A stretch of DNA of 64,000 nt from Acidobacteriota bacterium. GTDB lineage: Bacteria > Acidobacteriota > Terriglobia > Bryobacterales > Bryobacteraceae. Of the stretch, positions 54,554 through 63,683 are shown piece after piece. The stretch's first letter is position 1, and each line of letters starts with the position of its first letter. Made by a program: the position numbers and the translations under genes. The notes beneath the pieces are model-generated. The model saw only the letters and a program-made list of their open reading frames with translations, was not told the DNA's origin and searched no databases. The stretch is from positions 5,933 to 69,932 of the forward strand of contig JAEZIJ010000015.1 of assembly GCA_023436715.1 (NCBI GenBank), in the 5' to 3' direction.

Positions 54554-55540
54554 TCAACCCGCAGCTGCGCGCGCCAGCCGGTCTCTGATGCCCGCCCACT
54601 CCGGCCCGGACGGCGGCTGCTCTACCGCGATCCAGTCCAGGCCTTCGGTGTCGAGTGCGTGCAGGGTCTCGTACAGCACTGCGGCATACGCTGCCGGTCC
54701 GGGAGGCATGGGGACATCCCGCACCCCCGCCGGGCAACCGCCGCTGTGGTGCAGATAGGCTCCCCGGCCGCAATTCGGAACCGCGCCGCCGGCCACGACC
54801 GCCAATTGCGTTCTCGGGCTGTAATGCCGCCGGTGAAGCCCCGGCGATGGGTGAGCACCTTCCGCGGAAACCTCCAGTCCTTCATCAATCGGCCCGATCA
54901 CTTCCTCGATGTCGCTCCGGGACACCATGCCCGGCCGCAGCAGGCGCGGCGCTGGCCCGGCGAGCGAGAGCACAGTCGATTCAATACCGACGGTGGTCGG
55001 GCCGCCGTCCAGGATCATGTCGATTGCCTCGCCGAGGCTGCGCCGAACGTGATCGGCGGAGGTCGGGGAAAGCTCGGAAAACCGGTTCGCGCTGGGTGCG
55101 GCAATGGGCCTCCCGGATGCGCGGATGAGGTCCAATGCCAGAGGATGCGCCGGCACGCGCAGACCCACCGTGTCGAGCCCCGCCGTGACCACGTCGGGTA
55201 TCCGCGGGTGTTTCGGGACCACCAAGGTGAGTGGTCCCGGCCAGTACCGGCCTGCCAGTGCCTCGGCCGCCGCCGGCCAGTCGCGGGCCAGCCCGCGCGC
55301 CATCTCGACGGAATCCACGTGTACGATCAGCGGGCTCGTCACCGGCCGTCCTTTCGCCTCGTAAATCCGGATAACCGCGCCGCTGTCAAGCGCATTCGCG
55401 CCGAGCCCGTACACGGTTTCCGTCGGGAAAGCGACCAGCCGCCCCGCGCGGATCAACTCCGCGGCACGCTCAATTTCCGCTTTATTCAGGGAGGTCTTCC
55501 TTGCCGTCGCCGGCGGTCTTGCCGGTGCGCTGATAGACAA
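54554..55540 (-). CDS. L-threonylcarbamoyladenylate synthase (TsaC/Sua5)
   Basis: The product is 328 residues. The YrdC-like domain (about 20-205) has the motifs AFPTETVYGLGANAL, KGRPVTSPL, YWPGPLTLV and APSANRFSELSPTSA; a Sua5 C-terminal domain follows. It makes threonylcarbamoyl-AMP for tRNA t6A37. The only start that keeps the N-terminus is TTG at 55540, which lies inside the end of prfB (59-base overlap), so the two genes are translationally coupled. Confidence 0.88.
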   Translation of the reverse strand: MSISAPARPPATARKTSLNKAEIERAAELIRAGRLVAFPTETVYGLGANALDSGAVIRIYEAKGRPVTSPLIVHVDSVEMARGLARDWPAAAEALAGRYWPGPLTLVVPKHPRIPDVVTAGLDTVGLRVPAHPLALDLIRASGRPIAAPSANRFSELSPTSADHVRRSLGEAIDMILDGGPTTVGIESTVLSLAGPAPRLLRPGMVSRSDIEEVIGPIDEGLEVSAEGAHPSPGLHRRHYSPRTQLAVVAGGAVPNCGRGAYLHHSGGCPAGVRDVPMPPGPAAYAAVLYETLHALDTEGLDWIAVEQPPSGPEWAGIRDRLARAAAG

Positions 55541-56607
55541 GCCAGGCGTGCATGAACTGTTCGAGATCGCCGTCGAGCACGCGGTCCACGTCGCCGGCGC
55601 CGAACTTCGTGCGGTGATCCTTGATGAGGCGGTACGGCGCCAGCACGTAACTGCGAATCTGGCTCCCGAAGTTAATGTCCGCCTTGCTCGCCTCCACCTT
55701 TCGCTCCTCGGCTCGCTTCTTGTCCATTTCGAACTCGTACAGGCGCGCGCGAAGCTGCTTCATCGCCATGTCGCGGTTCTTGTGCTGGGACCGCTCGTTC
55801 TGGCACTGCACGACGATGTTGGTGGGCAGGTGGACCATCCGCACCGCCGAATCCGTCCGGTTGACGTGCTGGCCTCCGCGGCCGCCCGCCCGGAATGTGT
55901 CCACGCGCAGGTCTTCCGGCCGGATCTCGATCTTGATCTCGTCGTCCACTTGCGGATACACGAACACCGAGGCAAACGATGTGTGCCTCCGGGCATTGGC
56001 GTCGAACGGAGAGATCCGCACCAGCCGGTGTACGCCGACCTCCGAGCGGAGCAGCCCGTAGGCGTTTTCGCCGTTCACTTCGAAGGTGGCCGACTTGATG
56101 CCCGCGCCCTCGCCTTCCTGCCGGTCCGTAACGACGGTGCTGAATCCCATTCGTTCGGCCCACCGCAGGTACATGCGGAGCAGCATCTCGGCCCAATCCT
56201 GGCTTTCCGTGCCGCCCGCGCCGGGGTGTATGATGACGATGGCGCTGCGGAAATCGTTCTCGCCGGAGAGAAGCATCTCGGTTTCGAGCTTCTCGAGGTC
56301 GGCCGAGAACTTCTTCATTTCCTGCCGGATCTCGCTCGCGACGTCCTCTCCCTCGCGGGACAGCTCAAACAGCGTATCGATGTCGGACATCGCCGAAGCC
56401 ACGCGCGCTTCGTCGGCTAGCGTCTCCTCGATCCGCTTGCGTTCCTGCAAGAGGCGCTGGTTGGGCTGATTCCAGAAATCCGGGGCCGATACTGTTTCTT
56501 CGATTTTGGCTAACTGAGACTTTTTTTGAGGGGCGTCAAAGATAGCTCCGCACAGCTTCAGCCTGCTGGCGGAGCGCAAAGTACTCCCTTTCGAGGTCCT
56601 CGTTCAT
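55482..56607 (-). CDS. prfB: Peptide chain release factor 2 with programmed +1 frameshift
   Basis: RF2 is made from two frames. The zero frame starts at ATG 56607, overlapping the stop of the phosphoesterase gene (ATGA), and reads MNEDLEREYFALRQQ... to CTT TGA; ribosomes then shift +1 into the frame starting with GAC at 56537, giving about 374 residues. The GGQ loop (RAGGRGGQHVNRT) and the PGAGGTESQDW-type domain are present. RF2 ends translation at UGA and UAA. Annotation from a single frame would wrongly start at 56579. Confidence 0.95.
56535..56544 (-). other. prfB programmed frameshift site
   Basis: On the minus strand TAT CTT TGA C occupies 56544-56535. CTT is the slippery codon, TGA the internal stop and C the favoured following base, exactly as in the Escherichia coli site. 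A GGAG element just upstream could act as the stimulating SD. Low RF2 causes slow stopping at TGA and more frameshifting, so RF2 controls its own level. Confidence 0.9.
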
Positions 56608-57212
56608 ATTTCTATAGTAGCAAGGTCAAGCAGATAACCTCGCGTGCCGGCATTGACGCAGTGCGTGCTCCCGAGCCGCACCTCGGCTCCGGCGGCCTCG
56701 TGGATGTGGCCGCAGAAGAAATACTCCGGCTGGTTCTCGTCGATGAAGGTCTTTACGGACCGGCTGCCTGCGTGCAGACCTTCCCGCACGCGGTCGAGCG
56801 CAGTTCCGAACGGGGGACAGTGGCAGATCAGGACCAGCGGCTTGAGTCCGGCAAACGGCGCCAGGCGGCGGGCCAGCTCCTCCTCGGTGTACTCGCCCGG
56901 AGTGTGAAAGGGCGTGGGGCTGGAATAGCCGAGACCGGCCACGTGCCGTCCGGCGGCTTCGAACGTCTTCCCGTGAAAATCGTTGAATCCGAACTTACGG
57001 CAGAATTCGGTCGTCTGTTCGGCCGACTCGTGATTGCCGGGGAGCACCCAAACCTTGTCCGCCCGCCGGCGCATCAGCTCTCCACAGCGGTCGAGCCCGC
57101 GTCCCCAGGTGGCGAGGTCGCCGGCGGCAATGTAGTAGTCCGCCTCGCTGGCCATCAGGCGCTCGAGCGCCGCCAGGTCACCGTGTATATCGGAGAAGAT
57201 GAGCAGTTTCAT
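56604..57212 (-). CDS. Calcineurin-like metallophosphoesterase
   Basis: The product is 202 residues. The five metal motifs are present: FSDIHGD (D8, H10), GDLATWG, LPGNHE, CHCPP and GHIH. It is a cytoplasmic YfcE/MJ0936-like phosphodiesterase by size and spacing. The natural substrate is unknown. Its stop overlaps the true prfB start, and both are likely co-transcribed. Confidence 0.88.
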   Translation of the reverse strand: MKLLIFSDIHGDLAALERLMASEADYYIAAGDLATWGRGLDRCGELMRRRADKVWVLPGNHESAEQTTEFCRKFGFNDFHGKTFEAAGRHVAGLGYSSPTPFHTPGEYTEEELARRLAPFAGLKPLVLICHCPPFGTALDRVREGLHAGSRSVKTFIDENQPEYFFCGHIHEAAGAEVRLGSTHCVNAGTRGYLLDLATIEI

Positions 57213-57277
57213 GGGCTCGACCCTGAATATATCGCACTCGCGGCTGTGAGGCCGGCTGTTATGCTACATTGTCGCCC

Positions 57278-58201
57278 ATGGCTGCTGAGCGGTTCCGCCT
57301 GTGGATGGGCTGGATAGCGATCGCGCTGTCGACCCTGGTCATGTGCTTCTGGGCGTTTTGGGGAGCCGCCGAAGCATTTCACGAGGGCTGGTATGATCGC
57401 AGCCTTTGGCGGAATCTCGGCCTCACCTTCATTCAGTATCTGAGTCCTTCGCTCGTAATCCTTCTCCCCGTCGCGATCGCGCTGCGCTGGCGCCGGGTGG
57501 CGCTGCCTCTGTTCCTCGCACTCGGTATTGCAGTGGGGCTCTTCTTTGGAAAAGGCGTAGGCGTCTGGCAACTCGCCGTTCCGCTCGGGTTGTTCGGCGC
57601 GCTCTTCCACTTCGGACGGCCCGAGCCGCGCAAATGGGCATGGCGAGCCATCTTGATATTGCCGGGGCTGACGGCTATAGTGACCGGGGCGGTTCCCGGG
57701 TACCGTGCCATTACGCGGCTCGATGACGGCAACTACGCCGCCCGGCTGGTGGAAGGCAACGGCGTGCAATTGGTCTGGGCGCCTGAAGGTCCGGGCTGGG
57801 GGGAACGGCACGCAACGTGGGAGGAGGCTGCGGATCGTTGCGCTCACCTCGCGCCCGACGGCCGCGCGCTCAGCCCCACACCAGTTGGCATCTGGCGGCT
57901 TCCGACAGTGGACGAGGCGGTCCGATCCATGGTTCGTCGCGGCCGCAATGCCGGCGGCACATGGGATCCCAAACGCCGCAAGGCTACCTATCGGGTCTGG
58001 CCGGAAAAGGAGTCGCCGCTGTGGAGGCGCTACTCTCCCGTAATCTACTGGTGGACGGCAACCGAGGACGGCCCCGAGCGCAGTTATCGAATTGCGTTTA
58101 ACGGTTACGTTATATCGGCGCTGAGAAGGGGGTGGGGCGCCTACTGGGCCTACCGGTGCGTATGCCGGCCGGAGCAGTTCCCCGGCCAACCTGTACGCTG
58201 A
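57278..58201 (+). CDS. Membrane protein with Lcl/DUF1566-like C-terminal domain
   Basis: The product is 307 residues from ATG 57278; a TTG at 57269 would add 3 residues. Four hydrophobic segments occupy residues 8-145. The C-terminal 160 residues show WAPEGPGWGE, HATWEEAADRC, GIWRLPTVDEA, VIYWWTATE and a final AYRCVC, the pattern of the Lcl/DUF1566 fold found on surface proteins. It may bind ligands outside the cell. No operon partner is evident. Confidence 0.7.
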   Translation: MAAERFRLWMGWIAIALSTLVMCFWAFWGAAEAFHEGWYDRSLWRNLGLTFIQYLSPSLVILLPVAIALRWRRVALPLFLALGIAVGLFFGKGVGVWQLAVPLGLFGALFHFGRPEPRKWAWRAILILPGLTAIVTGAVPGYRAITRLDDGNYAARLVEGNGVQLVWAPEGPGWGERHATWEEAADRCAHLAPDGRALSPTPVGIWRLPTVDEAVRSMVRRGRNAGGTWDPKRRKATYRVWPEKESPLWRRYSPVIYWWTATEDGPERSYRIAFNGYVISALRRGWGAYWAYRCVCRPEQFPGQPVR

Positions 58202-58214
58202 GGGGGCGCGGGCA

Positions 58215-58248
58215 CAAAAAAAGCCGGACGTTGGCGAAACGCCCGGCT
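58215..58248 (-). terminator. Rho-independent terminator for the molybdopterin-binding gene
   Basis: Read on the minus strand, AGCCGG (58248-58243) pairs with CCGGCT (58227-58222) with an inner GTT/AAC pairing, followed by seven T residues (58221-58215). It lies 54 bases after the stop of the gene at 58302-59273. Confidence 0.85.
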
Positions 58249-58301
58249 GGAGGAGTCCTCGCGGACCGCCCGGAAGCGGCTCGCGAGTGTGGAGGAGACC
58301 G

Positions 58302-59273
58302 TTAGGCCAGAAGACCTCCGTGCCCCAAACACGCCACTTCCCAACCGGAGACGCGGTATCGCGCCAGCATGGGCGGCAGAATCAGATCCACCACGTTGGG
58401 TTTGGCGGAGCGGAAGCACCCGGGGGCGGAGACAATCGGCACCTCGTCCTTGTAGGCGAGCAGCAGCAGGTTGCCAGGCTCCACCGGGGCCAGAAAACGT
58501 TCCATATGGGAGCCGATCTGGGCGATCGCTCTACCCACTACATCCTCGGGACCCGCCGGCGCCGTCGTCGAAGCCACCAGGATGGTAGTCGGCTTGGGCC
58601 GCAGCAGATGTTGAAGCGCGCGCGCAACGGTAGCCTCATCTTCAACCGTAGCAAGCACATAGTTGGCAGTAGCGCCAAACCGTTCCAGTCGCTGTCGCAT
58701 GATATTTTCGAACAGTTGACGCGCGCGCTCTCCGCTGAGCGGATCCGTGTACAGCACCCCGACGGCCGGGGTCCGTATGGGGCGAGCCTGAAGAATCGGC
58801 CCGCGCTCCCTCAAAATCATCAGCACCGCTTCCAGTTGCGCCTGGGCGATCGCGAACGGGGCGCTCTTCACTGTTGCAATGCGTTGTCCGGCTTTCGCGT
58901 ACCCGAAGTTGGGAAGAGTCGCTATGACGATGCTGGCCGTGCAGTTGATCTGCTTCAGCAGCTCGTCGTCAACGAGTACGCAACAATCCTCGGTGGCAAC
59001 CAGATTGGCTCGGCCGCCGGCTGCAAGCCGGATCTCCAGGGCGCCGCAGCCCATCTCCGATGCCACCGCCATTACCGCCTGGTCTTCGCCAACCTCACCC
59101 TCTTCGAGTTCGGTGACCCAGACCTGGCCCATTCCTTCTGTCTCAAGCAGACGGACGTCTTCCTCGCTCAGCACGTGCCCTTTGGCTAAAAGCTTCTTGC
59201 CTCCCGGCCGGAAAATCGTGCAGCAAAGAATCCTCCCTGTGGAGTTTTTGACGTCTACCGTTTGTGCCCTCAT
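58302..59273 (-). CDS. Molybdopterin-binding domain protein (MoeA/MogA-like)
   Basis: The product is 323 residues; SD AGAGGAGG lies close upstream. An N-terminal strand-rich part (RGHVLSEEDV-like KGHVLSEEDVRLLE, ALEIRLAAGG, GYAKAGQRIATVK) is followed from about 165 by a MoCF-binding-like fold (AVGVLYTDPLSGE, LVASTTAPAGPEDVV, PGCFRSAKPNVVDLILPP). It resembles the MoeA-type proteins found near MobA-like transferases in aerobic CO-dehydrogenase-type maturation. No molybdoenzyme genes lie in the window. Confidence 0.8.
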   Translation of the reverse strand: MRAQTVDVKNSTGRILCCTIFRPGGKKLLAKGHVLSEEDVRLLETEGMGQVWVTELEEGEVGEDQAVMAVASEMGCGALEIRLAAGGRANLVATEDCCVLVDDELLKQINCTASIVIATLPNFGYAKAGQRIATVKSAPFAIAQAQLEAVLMILRERGPILQARPIRTPAVGVLYTDPLSGERARQLFENIMRQRLERFGATANYVLATVEDEATVARALQHLLRPKPTTILVASTTAPAGPEDVVGRAIAQIGSHMERFLAPVEPGNLLLLAYKDEVPIVSAPGCFRSAKPNVVDLILPPMLARYRVSGWEVACLGHGGLLA

Positions 59274-59317
59274 CGCCTCCTCTTTCCTACTCCGGCCCGT
59301 GCCGGTCCTGACTCTAA

Positions 59318-59345
59318 ATTATACAAACAAAAGCGAGAAATTCAG
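59318..59345 (-). promoter_or_regulatory. Promoter of the molybdopterin-binding gene
   Basis: On the minus strand a perfect -10 TATAAT (59323-59318) lies 16 bases after CTGAAT (59345-59340, a weak -35). Transcription would start near 59311, giving a leader of about 38 bases that includes the SD. The rest of the 162-base gap (59274-59435) holds no gene. Confidence 0.5.
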
Positions 59346-59435
59346 CGTATTTTCCTGAAATTCGAGGGCATGTTTTTTGCGGGCATGGTTCGGCTCCGCC
59401 TGAGGGGGAAAGTAGAACCAGGAACTCTCAAAGAT

Positions 59436-60053
59436 TCAGTGGGATTTGCGGATCGAGGGCAGGAGGGCGGCGTGGTCCGGCAGTACCGGGGGCAAGGTTG
59501 GTACCCCACGAGTGTAGGTATTATCTACCCTAGTTTGACCTGTTGTGACGTGCTTTATTACAGAAATTTCATCACAACACTGGAATTTCGGGCACCGGAG
59601 GCAGTCTTTCCACGCTTTCAGAGGCAATTCGCCTCGTTCGATTTCCTCGTATCCGTGCTTCCGAAAGAAGTCCGGGATATACGTGAATGCGAAAACCGAT
59701 TGTAAACCAAAGACTTGCGCTTCCTTCTCGAGTGCCTCCATCAGCAGTCGGCCGGCGCCGCTGCCCCGGAAGGCCGGGTCCACGGCCAGGGAACGTATCT
59801 CGCCGGTCGTGGGTGTGTAAAAATGCAGGGCGGCGCAGCCCACGAGCGCCTGATCCTGGCGTATCACACTGAAATCACGGAGGTTTTCAGAAATTTCGAA
59901 CTCCGTGCGGGACAGCATGATGCCTTTGCCGGCGTAGCCGTTGATGAGCCGGAGCAAGTCCGGAATATCGGCCATGGCGGCCTTTCGGACGTCCAGCGAA
60001 GGCAGACCAGGGGCGGGGATGGGTAGTACGGTACTAGGACGCCCGTCAGACAA
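59436..60053 (-). CDS. argA: N-acetylglutamate synthase-type GNAT protein
   Basis: The product is 205 residues, starting with TTG at 60053 inside the end of argB (8-base overlap). The GNAT domain shows VRKAAMADIPDLLRLIN, IRSLAVDPAFRGSGAGRLLM and the short-form ArgA end KAWKDCLRCPKFQCCDE. It acetylates glutamate, the first arginine step. The TTG start is chosen because a later ATG (59975) would cut the conserved VRKA strand. argA follows argC and argB in one operon. Confidence 0.82.
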   Translation of the reverse strand: MSDGRPSTVLPIPAPGLPSLDVRKAAMADIPDLLRLINGYAGKGIMLSRTEFEISENLRDFSVIRQDQALVGCAALHFYTPTTGEIRSLAVDPAFRGSGAGRLLMEALEKEAQVFGLQSVFAFTYIPDFFRKHGYEEIERGELPLKAWKDCLRCPKFQCCDEISVIKHVTTGQTRVDNTYTRGVPTLPPVLPDHAALLPSIRKSH

Positions 60054-60834
60054 GAGCTGCGCCCTCCTCCACGAGGCGGCTCCCCACCGCTTCGCCGTTC
60101 AGAATACGGGAAACAATTCCCAACTCTCCGCCCGGAGCAATAGTAATTTCCCGCACTCCTTTTCTTAGCGCATCGATCGCGGCATTGAGCTTGGCTTGCA
60201 TGCCTCCGGTCGCCACGCCGGTACGGATCAGGCGCTCGCCGTCGCCGGCCGTCAGTACCGGAAGCGGCTCGCGGTCTGCGCCGAGAACGCCGTTCACGTC
60301 CGTGAGGAAGATAAGGCGGTCGGCGCCGAACGCGGAGGCGCAGGCGGAAGCCATCTGGTCGGCGTTCACGTTGAAAATCCGGCCGTCCCGGTCGCCCGCA
60401 ACGCAGGCCACCACGGGAACGTACCCCTTGGCGGTCAGCAGATGCAGCAGTTCGGCATTCGACCGGACGACGCGGCCCACAGCGCCCAGTTCGGGATCCA
60501 TGGTTTCGGCTTCCGTCAGGCAGGCGTCAACGCCGGAAAGGCCTACCGCGCGCGCTCCCGCGGCGATGAAAGCCGCGACGAGTTCCTGGTTGACGCTTCC
60601 GGCCAGAACCTTCACCACAGCGTCGAGCGTTTCCGGCGTCGTGACACGCAGACCGTTGACGAACCGGCTCTCGACGCCGCGTTCGGCCAGGAAACGCGTC
60701 ATCTGCTTCCCTCCGCCGTGGACCACAACGAGTTCCACGCCGTCACAGGCCGCCGCGGCCAGTTCCGCCGCAAGGCGGCGCCGCGAGGTTTCCCCATCGA
60801 GCAGGGTGCCGCCGAGCTTGACGAGAAGCCTCAC
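60046..60834 (-). CDS. argB: Acetylglutamate kinase
   Basis: The product is 262 residues from GTG 60834, which overlaps the argC stop; the longer frame upstream is an argC shadow. Amino-acid kinase motifs are clear: LLVKLGGTLL, VVHGGGKQ, GLSGVDA, NVNADQMA and GGMQAKLNAA. It phosphorylates N-acetylglutamate. Its length and motifs match typical ArgB; there is no N-terminal regulatory extension of the arginine-inhibited type. Confidence 0.93.
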   Translation of the reverse strand: MRLLVKLGGTLLDGETSRRRLAAELAAAACDGVELVVVHGGGKQMTRFLAERGVESRFVNGLRVTTPETLDAVVKVLAGSVNQELVAAFIAAGARAVGLSGVDACLTEAETMDPELGAVGRVVRSNAELLHLLTAKGYVPVVACVAGDRDGRIFNVNADQMASACASAFGADRLIFLTDVNGVLGADREPLPVLTAGDGERLIRTGVATGGMQAKLNAAIDALRKGVREITIAPGGELGIVSRILNGEAVGSRLVEEGAALV

Positions 60835-61829
60835 AGCAGGCCCTCCGTTTCCGGGTAGCCGAGCACCAGGTTCATGTTCTGAAGAGCCTGGCCCGCCGCG
60901 CCCTTGACGAGATTGTCGATGGCACTGACCACTACCGCGCGCCCCGTGGCGGGATCGAGCTTCACTCCGATGTCGCAGAAATTCGTCCGCTGGACAGCGC
61001 GCAGGTCGGGCACGCGGCCCGGGTCGTAAACGCGGATGAACGGCTCGCCGCAATATCGCTTGGCGTAGATGGCGGCGAGTTCGGCCGCGCTGGATGCCGT
61101 CGAGCGGAAGTAAATGGTTTCCAGGATGCCGCGGTCGAGCGGCAGCAGTTGAGCGGTAAAGCTGAACTCGCTTTCTTCGAGGCCGCTGGTCAGCAGCACT
61201 TCAGGTACGTGCCGGTGGTCGAGGATCGAGTAGGCGGAAAAGTTCTCCGTCACCTCGCAGAAGCTGGTCTTCAGGCTGGGTTTTCTGCCCGCGCCGCTGA
61301 CGCCCGACTTGGCGTCGCAAACGACTCCTGCCCTCCGATCGATCACGCCGGCTTCGACCAGAGGCTTGATCGCGAGGTTGGCAGCGGTGGGATAGCACCC
61401 GGGGTTGGCCACCAGCCGCGCGGTCTTGACGCGCTCGCGGCAGAATTCGGGAAGCCCGTAGGTCGCTTCGGCGAGCAAAGCGGGCTGCGTCTGGTCTTCC
61501 TTGTACCACCGGCGATGGTTTTCGGGTGTCCGGAGGCGAAATGCGCCGCTCAGGTCGACCACCTTCGCGCCCGCGTCAAGCAACCAGGGCGCGAGTTCCA
61601 TAGAGACATCCGAAGGCGTGGCCAGGAAAGCGCCGGCCAGTCCCTCCGCCCGCACAGCCTCCGGGGTGCAGGGGACGCACTGGTGTGCGCCGCGCCGCGC
61701 GGCAGGGTCCTCGATGTCCTTCCGGTGTTCGAGCAGCACCGGCTGGAGGTGAGGGTGACGATCAAGAATCCGAACCAGCTCCGCGCCGCTATAGCCGCGG
61801 AACCCGACAATACCGACCTTCTGCTTCAT
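60831..61829 (-). CDS. argC: N-acetyl-gamma-glutamyl-phosphate reductase
   Basis: The product is 332 residues. The NADP-binding N-terminus (VGIVGFRGYSGAEL), the catalytic loop NPGCYPTAA with C145, and SGVSGAGRK are all present. It reduces acetylglutamyl phosphate in arginine synthesis. It heads the argC-argB-argA operon; an AT-rich, ARG-box-like region lies just upstream. Confidence 0.94.
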   Translation of the reverse strand: MKQKVGIVGFRGYSGAELVRILDRHPHLQPVLLEHRKDIEDPAARRGAHQCVPCTPEAVRAEGLAGAFLATPSDVSMELAPWLLDAGAKVVDLSGAFRLRTPENHRRWYKEDQTQPALLAEATYGLPEFCRERVKTARLVANPGCYPTAANLAIKPLVEAGVIDRRAGVVCDAKSGVSGAGRKPSLKTSFCEVTENFSAYSILDHRHVPEVLLTSGLEESEFSFTAQLLPLDRGILETIYFRSTASSAAELAAIYAKRYCGEPFIRVYDPGRVPDLRAVQRTNFCDIGVKLDPATGRAVVVSAIDNLVKGAAGQALQNMNLVLGYPETEGLL

Positions 61830-61830
61830 T

Positions 61831-61863
61831 GTTTAAATATGCACTCGCATGAATAAATATAAC
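61831..61863 (-). promoter_or_regulatory. Possible ARG-box-like region upstream of argC
   Basis: The AT-rich stretch just before argC contains ATTTATTCATG on the minus strand and a second weaker TGCATATTTAAAC. TTATTCA matches one half of the ArgR box (TGAATWWWWATTCA); the second half is poor. This is only a candidate and needs a search of other arg genes in the genome. Confidence 0.3.
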
Positions 61864-61901
61864 ACACGTCCGGCGGTGGACGGATGGGGGCGGCCTAAGT
61901 C

Positions 61902-62345
61902 CTACTCGGAAAGAGACTTTTCCGCCAGTTCCCCGATGATCGGAAGGGAGTATACCTGCTCCTGGCTTGTCTTAACCATCATAAACACCCAGACTGCCAG
62001 GATGGCCATTTGCATGAGACCGGCGATGGGGATGTGCGGGCCGGGCGTGAAGAAGGAGAGGGGCTTGAAGACCCACTGTACCAGCAGCCAGGCCACGAAG
62101 AGATACAGGCCCTGGAAGGCGTGGAAGCGCACAGTGCGATTGGTGCGGAACGAATTCGAGGCAAGCACGATAATGGCGGCGAGCCAGCCGACCCAGGGGA
62201 TGTAGCAAAGAATGGAAGCGGTCCGAGGGCTGAAGCCGGCGGCGAAGTCCACCGTGGTCTTCGCGCCTGCCTGGCGCGCGCCGCACTTGGCGCAGAACTG
62301 GTCGGTGTCCGCCACCTGGTTTCCGCACTGGCAACAATAAGCCAT
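61902..62345 (-). CDS. Zinc-ribbon plus DUF4870/Tic20-like membrane protein
   Basis: The product is 147 residues. CCQCGNQVADTDQFCAKCG forms an N-terminal zinc ribbon; about four hydrophobic spans follow, in the DUF4870/Tic20-like arrangement. Function of the family is unclear. In the 75-base divergent gap to the NUDIX gene, AACGGA (62373-62378) and TCCGTT (62384-62389) form a small palindrome that may be an operator. Confidence 0.75.
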   Translation of the reverse strand: MAYCCQCGNQVADTDQFCAKCGARQAGAKTTVDFAAGFSPRTASILCYIPWVGWLAAIIVLASNSFRTNRTVRFHAFQGLYLFVAWLLVQWVFKPLSFFTPGPHIPIAGLMQMAILAVWVFMMVKTSQEQVYSLPIIGELAEKSLSE

Positions 62346-62420
62346 TTTCGACCTTCAGTAACTTTTACGGTAAACGGAATCAATCCGTTCCACAAGCGCC
62401 GCAATCCGGGCGGGCGTTGC

Positions 62421-63194
62421 ATGATAGAAGAGATGGTGGACGCGGCGGTAGCAATATTGCATGCACAGGGGGCGGAGGAATCGGTCCTGCTGATCCGGAG
62501 GGCGGAGCGGGATGGGGACCCATGGTCGGGGCAGTGGTCCTTCCCCGGGGGGCGCAGTGATTCCAGCGACGCCGACGCGCTGGATACGGCTCTGCGGGAA
62601 CTCGCGGAGGAGTGCGGCATCCGGTTAGGGCGGGAGTGTTTGGCGAAGGCTCTGCGGCCCGCGAAAGCAAGGCGAAGGGCAGGCCGGTACCTCCATGTCG
62701 CCCCGTTCGTCTTTCGAGTGGACGCCGAGCTCCCTACGGTGCTCGAGCCGCGGGAGGCCGTGGAGGCGCTTTGGCTGCCCCTGCGCACGCTGCTCGATCC
62801 CATGCGGCACCGGTTGCGCCCCGTCCCCGGGCTGCCCGACGAGATGCACTTTCCGGCCATCGAGCTGAACGTCGCGCCGCTGTGGGGATTCACCTACCGC
62901 CTGATCTCGGAATGGCTCGAGCTGGGACCGAAGCACAACCCCATAGAGCAGGCCGGATTCGAAGTCGCCGAACTGCTGCTTCAGTTTCTGCTCTCGGAAG
63001 GGTTGAAACTCAGAAGCGGATGGGAAGACCGCGTGGCCGAAGTGACCGGCCGGATTCCGGTGGACGCGGTGCTGGAGCGGTTCACGTCGCCGGGCTGCTA
63101 TTTTGCGGCGGTGAACTGTTTGGAGGTGCGTCCTGAATCGATCCGGCTTGCGGGTCCCGCCTTCGAGGAGTACGTGATCCATGCGGCTGAGTGA
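62421..63194 (+). CDS. NUDIX hydrolase family protein
   Basis: The product is 257 residues from ATG 62421 (62433 is possible). The NUDIX helix is seen at GGRSDSS...LRELAEECGI; the first acidic residue is Asp instead of Glu, while RE.AEE.G is intact. The preceding WSGQWSFPGG strand is typical of CoA- or ADP-ribose-type NUDIX enzymes. The 100-residue C-terminal extension is unrecognised. The substrate cannot be assigned. Confidence 0.82.
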   Translation: MIEEMVDAAVAILHAQGAEESVLLIRRAERDGDPWSGQWSFPGGRSDSSDADALDTALRELAEECGIRLGRECLAKALRPAKARRRAGRYLHVAPFVFRVDAELPTVLEPREAVEALWLPLRTLLDPMRHRLRPVPGLPDEMHFPAIELNVAPLWGFTYRLISEWLELGPKHNPIEQAGFEVAELLLQFLLSEGLKLRSGWEDRVAEVTGRIPVDAVLERFTSPGCYFAAVNCLEVRPESIRLAGPAFEEYVIHAAE

Positions 63195-63269
63195 CCTGGG
63201 CCGCCGTCCTGGTAAAATTCCGGGCTGGGAGGGAAGCTTCAAAACCGGCCGCCGCTGCCGATAAGAGTC

Positions 63270-63635
63270 ATGATGCCGGAACGCCGCTCTGAACAACGTC
63301 TAATGTGCGCGCAACTGGTACGGCTGCGGCCGTCCGGGAAAGGTGCTCCCCCGAAGGGCATAACGGCCATACTGGAGGACATCTCCTCAGGGGGAGCCTG
63401 CGTCCAGGTGGAGGAGCGGGTCTCCGTCGGCGCGAAGGTGATGCTCGTGATCGGCAGGCACCGCTTCCCGGCGGTGGTCCGCTACTGTGCGTTTCGCGAC
63501 ACGGGGTACTTCCTGGGGCTCCAATTCGATTCGGGGAGTCGCTGGTCGCTTGAAACCGTGGTGCCGGAACACCTGCTGGATCCTCGCGAAGTGAAACGCA
63601 AGCCTCGCTCCCCGTCGCGCCCCCTGGTCCAGTAG
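63270..63635 (+). CDS. PilZ domain protein
   Basis: The product is 121 residues. RRSEQR at residues 5-10 and DISSGGACV near residue 38 form the RxxxR and (D/N)xSxxG motifs that bind cyclic di-GMP. It is a single-domain PilZ protein that could pass c-di-GMP signals to motility or export. The C-terminal tail is basic. Confidence 0.85.
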   Translation: MMPERRSEQRLMCAQLVRLRPSGKGAPPKGITAILEDISSGGACVQVEERVSVGAKVMLVIGRHRFPAVVRYCAFRDTGYFLGLQFDSGSRWSLETVVPEHLLDPREVKRKPRSPSRPLVQ

Positions 63636-63683
63636 CTCCTTCCGGGAGTAGAATCGAGAGCGGGAACGTACAAGGGGGAGGTC

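Noticed and set aside
53816..55555. A 579-codon plus frame across the HDOD and tsaC genes
   Set aside because: Both minus-strand genes have clear domains; the plus frame has shadow-type composition.
55482..56607. prfB as a pseudogene because of its in-frame TGA
   Set aside because: The TGA is part of the conserved RF2 frameshift site and the rest of the gene is intact.
60835..61053. A 73-residue N-terminal extension of argB
   Set aside because: It lies within argC in another frame; GTG 60834 gives the canonical ArgB start.
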